From Blattamonas nauphoetae (taxonomy: Eukaryota; Preaxostyla; Oxymonadida): a DNA stretch of 64,000 nt. The notes beneath the pieces were generated by a model, which worked only from the letters and a program-made list of their open reading frames with translations, was not told the origin of the DNA and searched no databases. Positions 1-11,108 of the stretch are shown here, piece by piece (within the stretch, counting starts at the first letter, position 1; every line of letters begins with the position of its first letter). The stretch lies in the NCBI GenBank assembly GCA_033064195.1, contig JARBJD010000275.1, forward strand, positions 1-64,000, written 5' to 3'. Position numbers and translations under genes: made by a program.

Positions 1-2818
1 CATTTAACTATCAAACGTTTTGTAATTCGATGCTGTTGTCCTTTTGATGATCATCCTCTATCTGCACTTCTGGCCTCTCTTGCTTTCGTCTCTCCGCGAC
101 AATATCCTCAACAATTTCTCAGTGTAATGATTGGTGTCGCAATCGTGACACATGTTGTCTTCCCAATCATTCAATACATCATCTCTTTCATTCGTCGTCT
201 CATGCTGCAATCGTCCACAGTCAGACACACACAAATGCAGAACCATCCCTCCTCGGCCAGGTGGTCCTGGACACCTTCAACAGTTTGGAATACTGATTCA
301 ACAATGGGGGCTTGTCCTTGGATCGTTCTCAGTCATACACAGACAACAACGACACTCATCAACCCAATTTTTGACAGAATCCTCATCATTATCTCGTCTA
401 TCCACATCCTTCGTAAGTCGTTTCACAATCCTCAAACCCTTCTCTTACCAATCGTCGTCACGTATTCCATCGCAATCTCAAACCCGTTTCCTTCCACTTG
501 TCAGAGGTGATGGTTATGGCTGTCACTTCGATGTTGCTCCCACCAATTGAACGATTCTTCCAAAGTTACTCCATCTCATTCAACATAATTTTGAGTGCTT
601 TGCATCTGCTTTCTCGATCAGGAGTACGCATCTCTCGAACTCTATCGCAATCCATCCTTGTTCTCCTCAACATTGTCTGCGCACTTATCTTCTCACTTCC
701 CTCCATGTTGTTGGTTTTCGTAACTTCCTTCATCATCTCCAATCTATCCGTTGGGAGGGTCGTTCTTCTTCGTCCCATCTGGGCCCTCCATACCCTCTTC
801 TGGAGTGATGAGGTGCACAATCCCAGGAAAGCACTTTCCACAATTCCGCATTGTCCTCGCCGTTGAAGAGCAGACCGTTCGTGCTCAATCATCTCTCCAC
901 AAGCGGCCTCACTATCTCATTCAGCATCTCAGAACTGTTCCCCATTTTTCCACGTTCCGTTCACATGCCGCGAAAACGCCCGTCCTATTTTCGAATGGCT
1001 GTCGAGGTTGTCTCGTACAATCTGCTCGTTCCGATCTCAACTCAAACTCTCCACGTTGAAAGACGGAGACATGCTTCTTCTTGTTCGATTGAACACCATC
1101 CTTGATGAACAACTCCTCATTGATTCTCAGAAAAAAATCTTCCCCAATCGCACGCCGTTCCAGAAACTCTCATCAGTGCTTCAAATTAACATGGAAGGTG
1201 TCGTCTGCCTCATCAATGTTGTCTCGGTTGGATACTCTTTCATCACGTTCCAGATCAGTGTCCTTGAGATCAGTCATTACAAGCACGCCAGTCTTGAATT
1301 GACTCGGTTTCTGTTGAACACTCCAAAACCAGTCCGTTTTCATCTCCCCTTCAATCCCATACAACTCTTGACTTGATGACTCCCAGAAGAATCCTCCAAG
1401 TGCTTTCGGTTTTCCACTCAAAGGTCAAAGATGGAAATCATCGGAAATACCCTCCCAATGAGAACCGCTCGTCCAACGTTTGAAAGTGTACCTCTGTCGT
1501 CGTTTACGTCGCTGTACATCCCGTTTGAGTATCTCCTTCTCTATTCCAAACAATCCAAACAGCTCTTTGTCGGGTTTGTGATCCATGTCCTTATCTTTGA
1601 ACTCCTCAATTGGACTGGGATGGAGGACGTTCTTCACAACGACGTGATTCTGAGTGAACTCTTCAGCTACGATTTCCATCATTCGTTTGAGTCCATCACG
1701 CATTCATTGCGAGACTTCACCCCAGATCGAGATGAGAATCATCCGGACCGGGAATCTCCATCGCATCGTTTTATGCATTCTTTCAGGAATGGGTAGAGAT
1801 TTGTTCGGGTAAGAAGAAGGAAAGGGATCAAATCAATCGGGAGAAAGCCAAGCAATCCAAAAAGACACGAATCACCACCTCCTCCCGAAGAAGCGCACAT
1901 AAGACCTCCAGAGCAAGCCACACCTTTCACGATCTCCACTGAGCCAACAAGACGACACCAACTTGCTGAATCAGATGTGGGATCATCGTCTAATTCCTCA
2001 TCGGATTATGTCTCATCTGTTCGTGCCTCTTATCAGGAAGCATTGTTGATGAAGACGTTGAAGATGGAGAAGAGGACGAAGAAGAGAACGACCATCATTC
2101 CTTCTCGTCCAGTTCGAAAGGAAGTTTTGAAATGGAGATCACAACTGAAATTAGACTTTGTTATGTGTTGTCGATTATTCTCCGTCAGATTCTCCTCCAT
2201 CCAATGTCGGTTGAGTCAAAGATGAGAACCCCAACGAAGCCCTCCTTCACAACATCTGGATGCTGTTTGTAAACTCACCGTCTCTACGCTTCAAGAAAGG
2301 ACTCGTCTTCTCGTCAAATGAGTTCCTATCACTCTATTCTCAAATCATTCAGAAGAGCGTTCTGGCATACTTGTTTTTCCACGCCTCTTCAGAAAATCAA
2401 ACTTCGATGAACGATCTCTCCATCCTCGATGAACTCCTCTCTTCTTTGGATCGCCAGTGGGTTGTGACCTCTGAAGAGAACTCGAAGTGGAAAGACACCC
2501 AACTCATTGGAAACAAAACATGCTTACTCTTCGACGGACGTCTCAGGCATCTCCCAACCATGCTCTCCTGTGGGCTTACGTCATGATCCCTCAAACTGTC
2601 AATATGATGCTTTTAAACTCAATCCAGAAGCCGTCAGAAGCATCTGGACACAGCACCAAAGCGCATACTTGTTCACAAAAGATATCATCACTTGCCGAGC
2701 TGATGGAATGATGATGACCAACCCACCTGTTCAAAACCACATTCCTCCTTGTCCTCACACTCTCAACAATACTATATCACTTTTCTCCCATCCCCATTCG
2801 GACGATGTTCGTATGTGA
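1..2818 (+). pseudogene. Decayed large protein-coding gene, family not recognised
   Basis: Protein-like plus-strand coding is spread over all three frames and no frame stays open for more than about 120 codons. Protein-like stretches lie at about 498-866, 1008-1376, 1431-1796, 1977-2270, 2260-2586 and 2560-2818. An acidic run (many Glu/Asp, near 2050-2085) is followed by hydrophobic helical sequence, as in the long solenoid proteins elsewhere in this window. The stretches change frame about every 300 bases and I could not find intron borders joining most of them. I therefore read this as a pseudogene, or a region with many assembly indels. It is cut by the left edge, so its start is not seen. 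The minus strand also has open stretches, but they look like shadows. No function is proposed. Confidence 0.45.
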
Positions 2819-2898
2819 GTTCGATTATGACTGGATATCCACTTCCGTTCTCTCGCAGACACTAAAATGTTTTTCTAATGGTTTGATCAACTCTCACC

Positions 2899-3613
2899 AT
2901 GTACTACTATCCATCAAAGGGCAATAATGAAGAACGTTTTGACAATACTCTTGCTGGACTTGTCCAGCAATTCAGAATAGAACCATCTGCCTTCCCAAAG
3001 CAACAACAATTTCTCATCTTCTACAACATCCAAGACGCTTACGCTTACTTTCTTGAATTTTTCCCTGAATTAGCATTAATGTTTCTGCATCCGAATGCGA
3101 GTCTTCTTGATTTTGCTATGAAACTTCGAGAGAATTCGTTTGAACTAGAATCAACTTTCACCGCAAAGCAATTCAGTCGATTATATCAAGATTTTCTCAA
3201 ACATCTCAAAAATTCCGCGCTATGGCGCAGTTCTTTTAAACCAAACGCTCTCAACTTGTCTTTGCTTTGAATACATCTCAATGGAAAGAAAATGGAACTT
3301 TCCTTCATCCATTTTAAACCCAATGGAATCCCCAACTGAATGTGTTGAACGAATCATCAAGCGCGATGCAGGGATAGACATTTCTGGGCTTTTAACTGAT
3401 CGTACAACTAAAATCAACGTGAAATTGGGTCATACTGATTCAACCTTCTTTGTCATCCCTGGAATTTCTGATACACAAACTCTACGTCCTGAGAAACAAA
3501 CAGATATTGCTGCCATACGCTGGCTCCACTTTCAGACCTTCCGTCATCACGAAAACACAGTGAATATCACAATTTTTCATCGGGCTCAGCGGAAGCGGCC
3601 ATCGAGTTACTAA
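2899..3613 (+). pseudogene. DCP2-like Nudix mRNA-decapping homologue, frameshifted
   Basis: The N-terminal part (2899-about 3210) resembles the DCP2 regulatory helical domain. The second part, in the next frame, reads IPRYGAVLLNQTL, then WNFPSSILNP and VIPGISDTQTLRPE. This matches the DCP2 Nudix fold (VPTYGAIIL, WGFPKGK, IPGV...FRP). The two parts meet at an A5 run (3208-3212): with one A fewer the frame would be continuous. In family members the Nudix box contains REVxEExG with metal-binding glutamates. Here the equivalent is RIIKRDAG, so decapping chemistry is unlikely. DCP2 normally removes the 5' cap of mRNA. A further possible coding tail (3614-3736) follows a TAA that overlaps a TACTAAC branch-site-like motif, so a C-terminal intron is possible. 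It may be a pseudogene, a catalytically dead paralogue, or a real gene with a sequence error. Confidence 0.6.
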
Positions 3614-3739
3614 CAATACAATCCAATATATCCAAGATTACCACGCAGACGAGTAAATGTAAAAGGATGGAATTCCTTTTGGTCTGAATTGGAGGAAAAG
3701 CCAGAACCTTACGTAGATTCAGACCAAAACAGATAAATG

Positions 3740-4130
3740 AATCTTTTATCAAATTCACTTTCCAATCCAAATTAGACTCCTATTATGCAGATCTATTTGG
3801 TGATACTTCCAATAGTTGATAAGCTTCATATCTCAACTTGTTTGTTGGCTCAAATTTCCCAAGAACAATGATTTCTAGGACTCTACTTCTTTGTTGAAAA
3901 CTGATACGATCACAATGAAATCCAGAAGCTTCTCAATGCTGGACGATGTCTTCATGTTGTCGGACGATGTGGGTTGATCATTTTTTTCTATAATTAAGTG
4001 ATGAAAAGCAATCAAAGAGTTAAATGAAATATAAAGGAGAATTACATCACTTTTGGGTTTCTTCCTCATTCAATGCACGTTGAATAAAGCCAAACAAGTC
4101 GCCCATAAACATATCTTTCCGACACCTTCC
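3740..4130. other. Intergenic stretch, no gene seen
   Basis: No convincing coding region, RNA gene or repeat is visible here. Short open stretches on both strands have no protein-like composition. Confidence 0.5.
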
Positions 4131-4175
4131 AAGGAATCTGAGCTGCCACCTATTTTCATGATCTAGGACACGTCA

Positions 4176-4402
4176 TCATCGAAAGGTATGTGCACACTTT
4201 AGTCCCCATTTCATCCGAGCCTTTTTCCAGTCCCTTTTCCATAATGTCGGTTGTCTTCACAGCCCCTGCTCAAGAGCAGGGGCTGTAAAGAATTCGAATT
4301 CTCAAAGAAACTGTGGAAGAAAGGCTCTTGAATAGTGAAAGACAAAAAGGTGCAATGGTCGGATCGTTGTGGGGGCTAAAGTGTGCATATACCTTCGAAA
4401 AG
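4176..4402. repeat. Imperfect inverted repeat around a perfect 12-bp hairpin
   Basis: At 4259-4286 ACAGCCCCTGCT is followed by CAAG and its exact complement, giving a perfect 12-bp, GC-rich stem with a 4-nt loop. Outside it, 4176-4207 (minus) and 4374-4402 (plus) share a near-identical stretch (CTAAAGTGTGCAYATACC). The hairpin therefore sits inside a larger, asymmetric foldback. It looks like a small foldback or MITE remnant just left of the next TIR element. Confidence 0.5.
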
Positions 4403-5084
4403 AATGATTTATCGAGAAAACTGAGTCGATTCAAGTTTCGTCAAGACTCCTTGAACATACAGTCATGGACAAAGTCTTCGGCAGAGGGCGATGGAGTTTA
4501 TGAACAGATCATTTCTTTTCCTTTTTCCCACTTCAGTCCACTCTAACTTTGCATTTTCTGAAAAGAAACCCAATAGAGTCTGTCGATGTGAAACAATCAA
4601 AGAATGACTGATGTGAAATTGAGAACAAAACTATCACAATGGACGCTCCTCCAGTTCAACCAACCCGAATTGTTCTGCCATCCGCTCCGACTGAGGAAGA
4701 AGGAAAACAGGCAGATGAGAATTGGCATCAACCGAGGGAAGACGCTGATGGTGCTGTCACCAAAGCGGCGAAATTCATAGACCCTCCAAAACCCGGAATT
4801 TCTCCATAACCCGGAATTGACATCTCATTTAGCATAATAGACATTTCTAAGGACAGTGTTTTACTCTTAAGCTTATTCATTTCATCAGAACTGAAGAAAC
4901 CATGTTGTTTCTTACAGAAATGGGCTGATCTCTATCAATTGAAGACAGTTTGCCGACCTGGACTTCCCGAGAAGAAAATGTTCTGTTATTTGAAAAAGAG
5001 TACTACAAACTGATGGATGAATGAAATGGGTGTCTCGAAAGTACATTTTAGAACAATATGTGGGAACGATCTCGCTCATTTCAA

Positions 5085-6868
5085 TCGATTCTCTCGTCGC
5101 TCTCGCTCATCCCTCCCCATCCATCCTATCCATCCCGCTCTTCTCAATCAGTTGCCCTCGTCGCTCGCTCATCCCTCCCCATCGATCCGGTCCATCTCGC
5201 TCATCCCTCCCCATCGATCCTGTCCATCCCGCTCTTCTCAATCGATTGCCCTCGTCGCTCGCGCTCATCCCTCCCATCGATCCGGTCCATCTCGCTCATC
5301 CCTCCCCATCGATCCTGTCCATCCGCTCTTCTCAATCGATTGCCCTCGTCGCTCTCGCTCATCCCTCCCCATCGATCCTGTCCATCCCGCTCTTCTCAAT
5401 CGATTGCCCTCGTCGCTCTCGCTCATCCCTCCATCCATCCTATCCATCCGCTCTTCTCCAATCGATTCCTCTCGTCGCTCTTCTCAATCGATTGCCCTCG
5501 TCGCTCTCGCTCATCCTCCCCATCGATCCTGTCCATCCCGCTCTTCTCAATCGATTGCCCTCGTCGCTCTCGCTCATCCCTCCCCATCGATCCGGTCCAT
5601 CTCGCTCATCCCTCCCCATCGATCCTGTCCATCCCGCTCTTCTCAATCGATTGCCCTCGTCGCTCGCGCTCATCCCTCCCCATCGATCCGGTCCATCTCG
5701 CTCATCCCTCCCCATCGATCCTGTCCATCCCGCTCTTCTCAATCGTTGCCCTCGTCGCTCTCGCTCATCCCTCCCATCGATCCTGTCCATCCCGCTCTTC
5801 TCAATCGATTGCCCTCGTCGCTCTCGCTCATCCCTCCCCATCCATCCTGTCCATCCCGCTCTTCTCAATCGATTGCCCTCGTCGCTCGCGCTCATCCCTC
5901 CCCATCGATCCGGTCCATCTCGCTCATCCCTCCCCATCGATCCTGTCCATCCCGCTCTTCTCAATCGATTGCCCTCGTCGCTCTCGCTCATCCCTCCCCA
6001 TCGATCCTGTCCATCCCGCTCTTCTCAATCGATTGCCCTCGTCGCTCTCGCTCATCCCTCCCCATCCATCCTATCCATCCCGCTCTTCTCAATCGATTCC
6101 TCTCGTCGCTCTTCTCAATCGATTGCCTCGTCGCTCTCGCTCATCCCTCCCCATCGATCCTGTCCATCCCGCTCTTCTCAATCGATTGCCCTCGTCGCTC
6201 TCGCTCATCCCTCCCCATCGATCCTGTCCATCCCGCTCTTCTCAATCGATTGCCTCGTCGCTCTCGCTCATCCCTCCCCATCGATCCGGTCCATCTCGCT
6301 CATCCCTCCCCATCGATCCTGTCCATCCCGCTCTTCTCAATCGATTGCCCTCGTCGCTCGCGCTCATCCCTCCCCATCGATCCGGTCCATCTCGCTCATC
6401 CCTCCCCATCGATCCTGTCCATCCCGCTCTTCTCAATCGATTGCCCTCGTCGCTCTCGCTCATCCCTCCCCATCGATCCTGTCCATCCCGCTCTTCTCAA
6501 TCGATTGCCCTCGTCGCTCGCTCATCCCTCCCCATCGATCCTGTCCATCCCGCTCTTCTCAATCGATTGCCCTCGTCGCTCTCGCTCATCCCTCCCCATC
6601 GATCCGGTCCATCTCGCTCATCCCTCCCCATCGATCCTGTCCATCCCGCTCTTCTCAATCGATTGCCCTCGTCGCTCTCGCTCATCCCTCCCCATCGATC
6701 CTGTCCATCCCGCTCTTCTCAATCGATTGCCCTCGTCGCTCTCGCTCATCCCTCCCCATCGATCCGGTCCATCTCGCTCATCCCTCCCCTTCGATCCTGT
6801 CCATCCCGCTCTTCTCAATCGATTGCCTTCGTCGCTCTCGCTCATCCCTCCCCTTCGATCCTGTCTGT
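5085..6868. repeat. Minisatellite, 64-bp unit with 31-32-bp half-units
   Basis: About 27 copies of a unit built from CTCGCTCATCCCTCCCCATC, GATCCTGTCCATCCCGCTCT and TCTCAATCGATTGCCCTCGT. Some units carry an inserted half-unit with GATCCGGTCCATC. Variants lose single bases. The strand shown is pyrimidine-rich and stop-free in all three frames, which creates overlapping open frames of about 860 codons that are not genes. It lies inside the pogo-like element. Confidence 0.95.
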
Positions 6869-7600
6869 CTCGCTCCCTCCTCTCCGTTCTGTTCCTCTCG
6901 ATCACTCACTCCTCTCCGTTCTGTTCCTCTCGTTCACTCACTCCTCTCCGTTCTGTTCCTCTCGATCACTCACTCCTCTCCGTTCTGTTCCTCTCGATCA
7001 CTCACTCCTCTCCGTTCTGTTCCTCTCGATCACTCACTCCTCTCCGTTCTGTTCCTCTCGATCACTCACTCCTCTCCGTTCTGTTCCTCTCGATCACTCA
7101 CTCCTCTCCGTTCTGTTCCTCTCGATCACTCACTCCTCTCCGTTCTGTTCGTCTCGATCACTCACTCCTCTCCGTTCTGTTCCTCTCGATCACTCACTCC
7201 TCTCCGTTCTGTTCCTCTCGATCACTCACTCCTCTCCGTTCTGTTCCTCTCGATCACTCACTCCTCTCCGTTCTGTTCCTCTCGATCACTCACTCCTCTC
7301 CGTTCTGTTCCTCTCGATCACTCACTCCTCTCCGTTCTGTTCCTCTCGATCACTCACTCCTCTCCGTTCTGTTCCTCTCGATCACTCACTCCTCTCCGTT
7401 CTGTTCCTCTCGATCACTCCCTCCTCTCCGTTCTGTTCCTCTCGATCACTCCCTCCTCTCCGTTCTGTTCCTCTCGATCACTCACTCCTCTCCGTTCTGT
7501 TCCTCTCGATCACTCACTCCTCTCCGTTCTGTTCGTCTCGATCACTCACTCCTCTCCGTTCTGTTCGTCTCGAGCGCTCCCTCCTCTCCGTTTGTTTGAT
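6869..7600. repeat. Minisatellite, 32-bp unit
   Basis: About 22 near-perfect copies of a 32-bp unit (CTCCTCTCCGTTCTGTTCCT + CTCGATCACTCA), directly next to the 64-bp minisatellite. The boundary is sharp at about 6868. The unit length is half that of its neighbour, and both keep the CTCGATC / TCGAT core, suggesting one arose from the other. It runs up to the 3' end of the transposase gene. Confidence 0.95.
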
Positions 7601-9680
7601 TTTGGCTGTTGATCTGACGAGTCAGAATCGATCGTAATCACTGATAACTTTTTCTTTGACGGCCTACGAGCTCTTTTCCCCTCAACAATCAACCCTGGTT
7701 CCACCAGGTTCATCATCGCCTCCAAATCAAAACCCTCTTCAAATTCTGCGTCGCTATCGTAGTCCATATCCACAATATTGTCTGTGTCTTCCCCAATCAG
7801 AGCTTCAGTCGAGTCAGTTTGACTGAAGGACATTTGTTCAGACGTCGTCACGTGTGAGGAATCCGAATCGTCAACGGACGAGCTTTCTCGAACCTCTTTC
7901 TTCATTCGGAACCGTTTTTTCGTTGCGTTTCGGATCTTACCGCTCGGCTTGAGGAGCTGGTCGAGGCGTTTGAGTTCCAATTTCATCCTTCGTTCCTGTT
8001 TTCGCATGTTGGCGTCGATTGTCTTCAGTATTTTGCCTTGCTGGTGATGCCGCCATCGGTTCCTAAACTCGGGATCTGTGATGACGTGTCCGCTGATGGG
8101 AAAAAGCCCAGTCGCAGACACATCACCGATTGTTTCTGTGGATTCAATTGGACCGGCAAGGAGTTCTTCCATAGTGCCATCTTCAAGGATTTTGTGTCGC
8201 CATCGACCAGTCTCCCATTCTGAATCGGGATTCTCCATATTGTCCAATTCTTGAGCAATCGAGGTTGGATTCGAGTGTTCGTGCATGAGTTTTGCTAGCA
8301 TTTTGCTTGGTGATGCTAAAATCAGGCCAGCCATTTTGAAGCCATTCCTGATACATTCCGAGTTCATTGCACTGTCGATAGCCGCAAAACTCGATCAAGG
8401 AAATGATCCCGACCACGCTCATCCTTTCGTCTGGAAGGAAATGTCACACCACAGAGCCCCTCTTTCCACTTCTTGTTCGGAAGTTGATCGAGGGGCTGGA
8501 GAAACTCAGAACTGTGAGAGGGAGGATGATGACGTCTACTCCCCTCTCGGCCAGCCAATCCATGAGATCAAGATTGTGTCTGCTTGAATGGCCATCAAGA
8601 ATCAACAGGGCACGCTCCGGCTGGGCTTGAGTCGCGTCTGTTGATTCGTCCTCACGATTGTCGATATCTGGTGATTCTCTTATTTCAGATTCGCTAGTCT
8701 TCTTTCTTTTTCTCGTTGTTTCCGTTGCTCTTCTTCTAATTTCTTTTCTTTCGTTTCCTTTTTGTTGGAGGTGCATCTTGCGGCAATCTTCAATTTCTTT
8801 CATGATGGAATTTTTGACAATGTCCTCGAATATTGTTGACGTCATCCATCCCTTCGGTGACGTACGCATGGTTAGCCATTCTTCTTTGTGGTCTTTTAGG
8901 ATGGGAAGTGGGTAGTCATTGTGGAAGATGAGATGCGATCGATAGCGTTTTCCTGACGCACCAACCACAAATAGTGATGTCATTTTCGTCATTGGTTTCG
9001 TTCGGACTGTGTAGCAACGTTGACGGGTTGTTTGACCGATTACTTTCCCAGGTCGGAAGGATCTGTTCTGAAGAGAAGTTTCGTCAGCTTGGATGATTAG
9101 ATCTTTGTGGTAGTGGTGGGTTGACGTTAATTGATAAAGTTTTCGTAAAAATGGGACAACTGTTTCGACAGTAGAGGCATTGAATCTCGCCTGATCCACC
9201 ACTACAGGGCGAAGTGTTTTCAGTTCGATGTGCCTTGCCAGAAAGTGATAGACCCATCCAGCAGATGGCAACTGGGGATATTCGACCGTGGGCGTTCTTC
9301 GGGACTTGATGAACTGTGCCTGAAGGAGAATCATGGAAGAATGGTCATACTTTCAATCGAACTTGCATGTAGAGAGGACAATCATTTTTCTGGTCTAGCT
9401 TTTGGATGTGACGTAGGAGGATGTCTTCTTCGTTGACGGTGAGATAGGGAGGCCGTCCAGACCTGTGTGGTTCGCGCCCCTTTTTGATCGCTTCTTTCAT
9501 CCTCCATTTTCCGGTTGGACTGTGACCATCCTTTGATGAACATGTTCTCTTCCTCTTCCGAATAGGTGCTTCTTCTTGATACGACGAAGCGGAATCACCA
9601 TCATCTGAAGTAAAGTCTATCATTTGAATTCGACCCATTTTAATTTTTTCGTTGTCGAAAGATACAAGAAAGGTCATCAC
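7546..9680 (-). pseudogene. pogo/Tigger-type DDE transposase, decayed
   Basis: Read on the minus strand from 9680. An N-terminal basic region precedes GRPPYLTVNEED. A 31-nt intron (9320-9350, GTATGA...TTCAG) joins VRLK to AQFIKSRR. A CENP-B/Tc5-like DNA-binding part (RHIELKTLRPVVVDQARFNA) and the DDE catalytic domain follow. First acidic residue in QADETSL; second in LLILDGHSSRHN; then the family's PP-S-FLQPLDQ block, which is in a different frame (break near 8490). A second frame change near 8350 leads to IRNGFKMAGLILASP and a long acidic Ser/Asp-rich tail (7600-8000). At least two frame breaks mean the copy is probably dead. In a live copy this enzyme would cut at the TIRs of the element that carries it. 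Confidence 0.75.
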
Positions 9681-9927
9681 GATTGCGAAACGTGTGAAAA
9701 CATCGATATTGAATCAGAGAAGCACAATAAGAGTGTGAGAAATCCAGTAATGAACTGTCTTCACAATTGATAGAGATCAGCCCATTTCGTAAGAAACAAC
9801 ATGGTTTCTTCAGTTCTGATGAAATGAATAAGCTTAAGAGTAAAACACTGTCCTTTGAAATGTCTATTATGCTAAATGAGATGTCAATTCCGGGTTATGG
9901 AGAAAGTCCGGGTTTTGAGTGGGTCTA

Positions 9928-10504
9928 TCAATAAACCGCCTAAAATCGAGATTTTTCTGAGAAATGTTGTTTTGGTGAGAAAATAATCCTGAAAAAAATT
10001 TGGAGCTAAAGACCCATTATTCGCCGAGAAAACCCAAAATTCGTCATTTTGGCTACTTCCAAAAAGTGTATTTTTGCAATATCTCAACAACCAGTGGATC
10101 AATTGTCTTGATTTTTCTTCCAGATTCTTTTTTTGATGATTTGAACATTTTGAAAAAAAATCGAAAAAAAATTATGGGTATCTGGAAAGATTCAAAAAAA
10201 CCCATATTTTCTCGAGAAAAAATTCTTAGAAAAAAAATGGTTTCTTTTTTGAGCATCTTTTGTCGAGATCGATACGAACAATATGCAATTTGTTTGGTGA
10301 AAAACGGATGGCTGGTTGTGGAGATATGACGTCGAAAAGTTGAAAAAAAAGGTGTGGATTGTACTGTATGAGGCTACAGAGCCCAAGAATGGGTCTTTAG
10401 CTCCAAATTTTTTTCTGGATTATTTTCTCACCAAAACTACATTTCCCAGAAAAAATCTCGATTTTAGGCGGTTTATTGAAAACCGGCGGTTTGGTGACAC
10501 TACT
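9928..10504. mobile_element. Palindromic foldback element, copy 1
   Basis: 9928-10020 (AATAAACCGCCTAAAATCGA...) is the inverted copy of about 10385-10480, and the centre is AT-rich. The right end runs on to GACACTACTA (10495-10504). The left end lacks the matching terminus and abuts the pogo-like element, so it is truncated. The internal block, with GGCTGGTTGTGGAGAT and TTGTCGAGA, is shared with copies 2 and 3. Confidence 0.65.
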
Positions 10505-10508
10505 ATTA

Positions 10509-11108
10509 TAGTAGTGTCAATAACCCGTACATATTCAAAAACCCGTAACATGGGGCTTGAAAAATATACATTGGTCAAACTAAGAAAAATAAAAATTGGT
10601 TCCGCGCCGAAACCCCTGTGTCGGGAGAAAACCTCAAAATACTGTTTCCTTTAGGCGTCCACACATTTTTCTCAACTTTTTGCCTTCATTTCTCCACAAC
10701 CAGCCATCCGTTTTGAATCAAATAAAATGCATTGTGATCGTAAAGATCTCGACAAAAGCTGCTCAAAAAATAAAAGATATTTTTTTCTAAGAATTTTTTG
10801 TCGAGAAAAATATGGGTTTTTATCCATTATCCCAAATATCCAGAATTTTGTCTCCAACTTTTTTTCAAAATGTTCATTTCACCAAAACAACGTGTTTGTG
10901 AAAAATTCCATCGAAATCGGTTCATGGGTTGTGAAGATATTGCCAAAACGGTTTTTTTCATCGGGCAAAAGGGGGTATTTTGAGGTTTTCTCCCGACACA
11001 GGGGTTTTGGCGCGGAACCAAATTTTATATTTCTTAGTTTGACCAATACAGATTTTTCAAGCCCCATTGTACGGATTTTTGAATATGTACGGATTATTGA
11101 CACTACTA
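10509..11108. mobile_element. Palindromic foldback element, copy 2 (complete)
   Basis: Both ends are TAGTAGTGTCAATAA...; arms of about 150 bp (with CGACACAGGGGTTT and CAAACTAAGAAA) face each other around an AT-rich centre. TA at both tips suggests a Tc1/mariner-superfamily MITE with TA duplication. The tip is mirrored just outside the left end (10495-10518), where it meets copy 1 head to head. No coding capacity. Confidence 0.75.

Larger units (their letters stand above)
4778..9927 (-). mobile_element. pogo-like DNA transposon with minisatellite interior
   Basis: Terminal inverted repeats of about 175 bp (4778-4950 and 9752-9927) start TAGACCC and share CCATAACCCGGAATTGACA. The element holds one minus-strand DDE transposase gene near its right end (7546-9680) and two tandem-repeat blocks (5085-7600) between the transposase and the left repeat. 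It interrupts a short reading frame of the outer TIR element. TA is part of each terminus, consistent with Tc1/mariner/pogo target choice. The transposase has coding breaks, so this copy looks inactive in its own right, although the TIRs are well preserved. Confidence 0.75.

Noticed and set aside
1-2818. Polinton- or virus-derived remnant
   Set aside because: I looked for polymerase, integrase and capsid motifs on both strands and saw none; the pieces look like a host solenoid-type gene.
5017-7637. Three overlapping plus-strand frames of about 860 codons as giant Ser/Pro-rich proteins
   Set aside because: They are translations of tandem 64-bp and 32-bp units in all three frames; no start context or non-repeat coding supports them.
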